DNA of 64,000 nucleotides from contig OX419755.1 in the NCBI GenBank assembly GCA_948567375.1, positions 4,159,001-4,223,000 on the forward strand, in the 5' to 3' direction. Positions 58,889 through 64,000 of this stretch are shown here, piece after piece. The first letter of the stretch is position 1, and every line of letters begins with the position of its first letter. The DNA is from Lunularia cruciata (taxonomy: Eukaryota > Streptophyta > Marchantiopsida > Lunulariales > Lunulariaceae). The position numbers and the translations under genes were made by a program. The notes beneath the pieces were generated by a model. The model had not been told where the DNA came from and ran no database searches. It was given only the letters and a program-made list of their open reading frames with translations.

Positions 58889-60074
58889 CTAAGAATATGT
58901 AGTCCATTTTGTAGATGTGACACACCCTTTTGGAAACTCAACGTTCAAGAGATACCTAAAGGGGACCACGCTATGCACTTTGACACCTTGATTCTCAAGC
59001 CTACAAGATGTAGATTGATAGTCAAGGGATCAAAGGCTTGCCTAATCTACTCTAAGAGATTCACAATGTGTCTATCATAAGCCAAGGAGAGAAAGACACA
59101 AAAAAGCATGGCCAAAGTAGTAGATAAGAGAGCTTTGAAGTGAGCTATGGCAAACAAAGGTCTCCCTAAAAGATCTCCCTAAAAGATCTCCCTAAAAGTT
59201 CTCCCTATCATGTACCAACAATTGACTCCAAGACAATGATTTTCTCTTGTGACCAACCATGCCATTAGTAAAAGGAAACATGAGAGCTAGAATGACTACA
59301 CAAAAGGAATGAGACTTGCCAATGATCTATTGGCCTCCCTAAGCTCTCTAAAGATATATGCCTAAGGGATGCTATTAAAAGCATTCTCAACATCCACTTG
59401 TAGAACCACCCACTCTAGATGGATATCTAGGAGTGCTTTGATGCTTAAAGATATAGCCTCACAACCTCCAAGTGTAACTACTTCAAATTGATGAGGACTA
59501 CGGTGCTCTTGGAAGTGACAATGATATTGAAGGACAATGGTATGGCTAACCAAACAAAAAAAGATATCTCTAATAGAAATTGATCTAATGCTCCTTATGC
59601 CCTTCTCCATTGCAAGAAGTTGACTAATACCTAACACCTGACTAACTAACATATGCATATCTCCCCTCATTGTTCTTGCAACCACTTGAAACAACTTGGT
59701 AAATCCACTAGAATGATGATTTATCTGAAAGTAATCTCTAAGATACTCACATATCATCCTTGACATGCCTCTTGAGGAGGCAAGAGGTAGTGCACAACAC
59801 TTGTGCAAAAAGCAACCTATCAAGACATAAAAGCTGCTCAAGTTGATAATCTAATACCTCTAATGGTACTCCCTCTCTTGCCATAGGATGTAAGAAGAGT
59901 AGGGAAGAGACAGTCTCATTAGTGGGGCTAGCCATAGACAAAGGGTGTAGCGCTTTTACTGCTCCACTAAACTCAAACTCCCATACCCAATGTCCTACAC
60001 CCTTGTAATTGAGTGGACTTTATGGTATCATGTGGTAGAACTTGTCCATAAAACATGCAATTGTAATGTTCCAA
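58889..60074 (-). mobile_element. Non-LTR element R2, block 3
   Basis: Matches R1 10241-11385 and carries the N-terminal RT part on the minus strand at 59362-59841: LGISQLLAMEKG, IRDIFFCLVSHTIVLQ, HQFEVVTLGGCEAISLSI, WVVLQVDVENAFNSI. Upstream, SGAVKAL-type sequence and SMASPTNETVSSLLFLHPMA (59747-59941) are readable. A 13-base unit (TCTCCCTAAAAGA) is tandemly repeated three times at 59161-59202. Chromovirus C begins at its end. Confidence 0.8.
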
Positions 60075-60812
60075 TGTAATACTAAGAGCTAGCTATATGA
60101 TCTAGATGTGTAATTTGGTTTGGTAACATCTAGAATGATGTTATACATGATGGTCAAAATAGATACGATAGAAGTATCACCAAAAGAGTACTTCTACTAA
60201 TAGTGCAGAAATCGAAATAGACTTGAGAACCTTAGAACCAATAGCTAGACATATGATTTAAAGGTGAGAATTGGTTTGGTAACATCTGGAAGGATGTTAC
60301 ACAAGATGTACTAAACAGATCAGAAAGAGGCATCACCAAAAGGGGACTTCTACTAATAGAGTAGGAACCGAAATATACCTGAAATCTTTGAAGGCAATTT
60401 CGGAGGCCTAAACGGATGAATTGGGCCTCAAAAATGTGCACATTCTCCCCCAATAGAGGAAAAGCTAGCCTTCCCTCCTCCTTTCTTTGTCTCATCAAGA
60501 GCTTTCCAATGGTACCTTATTCACGTGATTCTGAGATTCCTACAGGAAGATTCCCTAAAAGATTCCCTCTAGTCAAAGTTTGTTTGACCAACCAAATAGG
60601 ACCTAGACCAGACATGTCACCCATCCAAGTAAGTAATCCAAGGGTGGAGCTTGCTGATATGTCACCTATCTGTGTCCCTAATCCTATGGTGGAGCTTCCT
60701 TGGAGGAGATCCTCTTTGTCTATATAATAAAGACAAGGTGCTCCCTTGGGGCATCGATTGTTTGAGTGTGCAATCTGTGTTTTCTCTCTTCTCTTGTCCT
60801 CGGAGTATTACA
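60075..60812 (+). repeat. Chromovirus C 5' LTR
   Basis: 738 bases from TGTAATACTAAG to CGGAGTATTACA, colinear with the B LTRs. Both U3 units are present with the inverted repeats (near 60127 and 60277). TATA box TATATAAT at 60721-60728, so transcription should start near 60755. Confidence 0.93.
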
Positions 60813-60813
60813 A

Positions 60814-60826
60814 TGGTATCAAAGCG
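60814..60826 (+). other. Chromovirus C primer-binding site
   Basis: TGGTATCAAAGCG, one base after the LTR; matches the initiator-Met tRNA site of copy B with one substitution in the core. Confidence 0.9.
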
Positions 60827-60952
60827 AGTGTTTTAGACCAAGAGAGTGGATCACCCCTCTTGGAATAACATGACCTACTGAAACTGAGTAATTTGAGATG
60901 GAGAACATAGAGAAATTGTGAGACTTAGGAAGGACTTTAGAGAGCGGATGGG

Positions 60953-61370
60953 ATGGATGCCCCAGGAGGACAATTTCCCGCACTTAGCTTTCCATTCTCA
61001 AATCCATTTCACATCAAGGTTATGTACTTCCAGCGTGAGCAGATGAGGGTATCGCTAGTTTATCATTTTGGTGCAGAATTCATGGACAAAGTGATGAACT
61101 CACCAAACCCGGTGATTCTACCTGTGGTGATATATGACAAAGAGTGGGCTTTGACAATCTACATCCTATTATGATGTAATGGATATGAATGTTCCAAATC
61201 CTCTCCCTTTCAATACTCAAGTAGAAATCCGTTATGTAGTGAGACCGAAAGTGATGTTTAGAGATTTTGTGGTTAGGAGTTTTGGTGAGGAGTATTATCA
61301 ACGAGTGATAGCGTCGGAGGTCCCAATGGTAGTTCCGATAGTTCGTGCGACTCTGTTGACTCTGTATTGA
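60953..61370 (+). CDS. Chromovirus C pre-gag ORF-alpha and ORF-beta
   Basis: Alpha (60953-61174, 73 codons) and beta (61179-61370, 63 codons) are both open and closely match copy B, although gag and pol of this copy are broken. Spacing and +1 frame offset are identical to B. Beta ends LLTLY like B, a few codons shorter through an internal deletion. Function unknown; see the B entries. Confidence 0.55.
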
Positions 61371-61399
61371 AGTAGACATTAGCAGTTGAGTGTTGCAAG

Positions 61400-62548
61400 A
61401 ACCATAGATCCGCAATTGCAAGAGTTGGTGCAAGGAATGCAAGGGATGTTGAATGAATTTTGAGAGATTAAGATGACCATGGAGACATTACAAAGTCAAG
61501 TGCAGATCCTCAGAAACGATCAAGCCATGCAAGAAGAAGAGCCATCTCAAAACCCAGTACGTACAATTGACGTACTTGGAGAGGCACCCGTGCCTACAAC
61601 CCCTATCAATGATGAAGCCACATTGCTACTCCGGATGAAGAAGACCTGCAACATCGAGCCTTACAAGGGGCAATGTACGATGGGAGTAGTGGAAAATTGG
61701 ATCTCGAGAATGAATCAATATTTCCGATTGTTCTCAACAAAGATCACGGAGCATGCTGTAGGTGTGTTTGCATGTGGGTACTTGACCGACAAAGCCCTCA
61801 CATGGTATGATGCTTGGGAATGATCCATGCTGGTAGGGAGGTCACATGGACAACAATGCAAGAAGGATTGTTGAAGAATTTCCAATCGGTGGATTTTGTG
61901 CAAATGGCTCGAACCCGACTATGGGGATTGAGATAGAAGAATAGCGTATAAGAGTATGTGGAGGCATTTTTGGATCTATAAGTTGCAATTACCAACATGA
62001 GTCCAGCAGAGGCTCTCGACAATTTCAAACGAGGGTTGAAAGAGCGGATTCGCCAAGAAGTCATGGTGCAAAATCCTCGAACGGTATTTGAAGCCATTGT
62101 TTGTGCGTAGAGAATAGTAGGAGCATTAGGTGGAGGTGAAGGAGTAGCTCCACCTCAACATTATTGGGCAGCAATGCCACACATGGGTGGACCAGTACCG
62201 ATGGAATTGGGCAACCTTCGATTCCGGGATCGAGGAGCATGATTGCTTCAAGGGGAGCAAGGACGAGTAGAAGAGCAAAGAGATGGAGTCCCACGAGGAG
62301 AAGGGACTCAAGGAGAACAACACCGTTGTTACAATTGTGGCCGTATTGGGCACATATCTACCAACTGTCGCACTCGTTTACCTAGAGGCCCTTGGCCTTT
62401 GTTCAGGCAATCTTTGAACAACATGGAGAGGCACATTGAAGAGGAGGAGGTGGAAATCACTTCGGAAATGAAGATTGCCAATAAAGGTACCTTGTGGCCT
62501 TACTGGCTCAATAAGGAAGCAGAGAAGCAAGGGAAGGAAGAAGAATAA
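61400..62548 (+). pseudogene. Chromovirus C gag (broken)
   Basis: Colinear with B gag: [50 protein letters not shown]-stop, then after further stops the knuckle [14 protein letters not shown] at about 62325-62370. One base fewer than A and B near 62468 moves the tail into another frame, so the gag frame runs on to 62548 and overlaps pol. Confidence 0.85.
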
Positions 62549-64000
62549 TGCGCAAAGATCCCAAAAGGCAACCTCACAATTGATTGTTGTGAATGGAATG
62601 CTAGAAGGTAATCAAGTGAGAGTATTAATAGATCCGGGAGCAATAGAGAATTTCTTGTCTCGCTCTGTTGCAATAAGATTGGGAATGGATCTAGAGAGAG
62701 ATGGAAGTGAAGAAGTAGAGTTACCAAATGGGCAAACTGAGAGGATTGAATCATTACCTAGACGGGTAACCCTCTCTGTAGGAGAATATTAGGAAGCAAT
62801 TGAGTGGCAAGTGATACAGTTAGCTCGTTATGAAACAATTTTAGGCATGCCATGGATGGAGCAATACAACCCTATGGTGGATTGGAGGAAGAAAGTAGTG
62901 AGAACACACCAATGGTCAATCATTGGGGTTAAAGAAAAATCACACTGGCAGAAACTGCCTCTATATGTCATAGGGATGGCAATTGTCTGTAAGACCAAAG
63001 ATGTTTTATGGGTCTAATAAGAGAAGTCCAGAGTGCACAACTCGATGGACAAATTCCTAAGAAATTGAAGGATGTGGTTGATGAGTGTCAAGATGTCTTT
63101 CCCAATGATATACCCTCAGGATTACCACCAAAGCGGCAAGTAGGTCACAAAATTGAGACACTTCCGGGAAAGACGCCTCCTTGTAAGGCCCCATATCGCC
63201 TATCACCTCATGAGTTGGAGGAGTGTAAGACTCAAATTGAGGAGATGCTACAAAAAGGGTTCATCCAACCTAGCATATCACCATATGGGACTCCTATCCT
63301 GTTTGTGAAGAAGAAGGATGGTACAATGCGCATGTGCATTGACCATCGGGGTCTCAATCAGCAAATAGTGAAGAACAAATACCCCTTACCTCGCATGGAT
63401 GACCTGTTTGATCAACTCCATGGAGCGAGATACTTCACCAAACTGGACTTGCGGAGTGGTTACAATCAAATCTGAATTGGAGAGGAGGATGTGTACAAAA
63501 CTGCCTTTTGAACCAGGTATGGCCACTTTGAGTATCTTGTGATGCCTTTTGGCCTCACCAATGCACCTGCCACTTTCATGAGTCTAATGAATGACATAAT
63601 TCGTCCATATTTGGATAAGTCTGTTATCGTCTTCTTGGATGATATCTTAGTATATAGTAGCACGATGATAGAACACAAGCAACATCTACGAGAGGTCCTC
63701 CAGATTCTAAGACAGAATCAGTTGTATGCCAAAATCTCAAAGTGTGAGTTTGGCAAGTCTGAAGTAGACTACTTGGGGCATAGAGTAAGTGTAGAGGGTA
63801 TTCAAGTATTGATAGATAAAATAGAGGTCATTCAAAAATGGAGTGCCCCAGAAGATCAGACGCAACTTAAGAGCTTCTTGGGGTTGACGGGATTCTATCA
63901 TAGATTTGTCAAAGATTTCTCCAAGGTTGCACAATATTTAATGGCACTACTTAGCAAGGGGAAGAAGTGGACATGGGGAATTGCACAAGAGTTGGCCTTT
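62475..64000 (+). pseudogene. Chromovirus C protease, RT and start of RNase H (broken)
   Basis: Protease [22 protein letters not shown] first half with [37 protein letters not shown] and [10 protein letters not shown] followed by TGA; shared TGA at 63509-63511; then the FLDD box in [13 protein letters not shown] and the [20 protein letters not shown] connection, which keeps the base lost in B. It continues to the window edge at the start of RNase H ([10 protein letters not shown]). Confidence 0.9.

Larger units (their letters stand above)
60075..64000 (+). mobile_element. Chromovirus C (plus strand, runs off the window)
   Basis: Same family as A and B. 5' LTR, primer site, two pre-gag frames, gag, protease and RT are within the window; RNase H starts at the edge and the rest lies beyond. 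Gag has lost its start (ATA at the ATG position, about 61406) and contains stops, for example at 61821. Pol has a TAG at about 62790, a TGA at 63473-63475, and the TGA at 63509-63511 shared with A and B. Inserted in R2, close to the R site used by copy A but in the opposite orientation. Confidence 0.93.

Overview
The window is repeat-dominated, AT-rich nuclear DNA from a land plant. The evidence is plant-type chromoviruses with an initiator-Met tRNA primer site, a plant-style cytochrome P450 remnant, a dirigent remnant and an intron-rich PIG-L gene. The mix of other elements (a Ty3/gypsy element ending in a PHD finger, and a non-LTR element with a restriction-like endonuclease domain) looks more like a fern, lycophyte or bryophyte than a flowering plant, but that is inference.

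One host gene looks intact: a ten-exon, minus-strand PIG-L (GlcNAc-phosphatidylinositol de-N-acetylase) gene at 4461-7108. It was found by following splice sites, because no single open frame shows it. Two broken host genes are also recognisable. A cytochrome P450 on the minus strand has its N-terminal exon at 26040-26523 and its C-terminal exon at 23268-23835, with MULE transposase debris between them. A dirigent-family gene lies on the plus strand at 36527-37187.

The rest is mostly layered retroelements. Element R is a non-LTR retrotransposon with a LADD reverse transcriptase and a C-terminal restriction-like nuclease. It occurs as R1 (8711-11385 plus 18293 to about 19560, split by chromovirus A), R3 (21147-22491), R4 (33785-33990), a short tail near 3541, and R2. 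R2 is cut into three blocks (42020-42240, 48851-49411, 58889-60074) by chromovirus B and gypsy element D. Chromovirus family A/B/C: A at 11386-18292 (minus, old), B at 42241-48850 (minus, youngest, TSD CCTCT), C from 60075 to the window end (plus), and a solo LTR at 29805-30562 (TSD GGTAG). A second chromovirus family, E, has a 5'-truncated copy at 28959-31720 and a solo LTR at 19127-19535 (TSD CCATA). Its LTR has a cluster of heat-shock elements just upstream of a TATA box. Element D (49412-58888, plus) is a very decayed Ty3/gypsy whose pol ends in a PHD finger and whose LTR pieces are arranged like a linearised two-LTR circle.

None of the retroelement copies can encode a complete unbroken polyprotein. 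The chromovirus copies share in-frame TGA codons at identical pol positions. They also share two short open frames between the 5' LTR and gag, a -1 gag/pol frame relationship, and a duplicated U3 unit carrying a conserved inverted repeat. The stretches 1-3540, 19536-21146, 26524-28368, 31721-33784, 33991-36060 and 37188-42019 contain no gene I can support.
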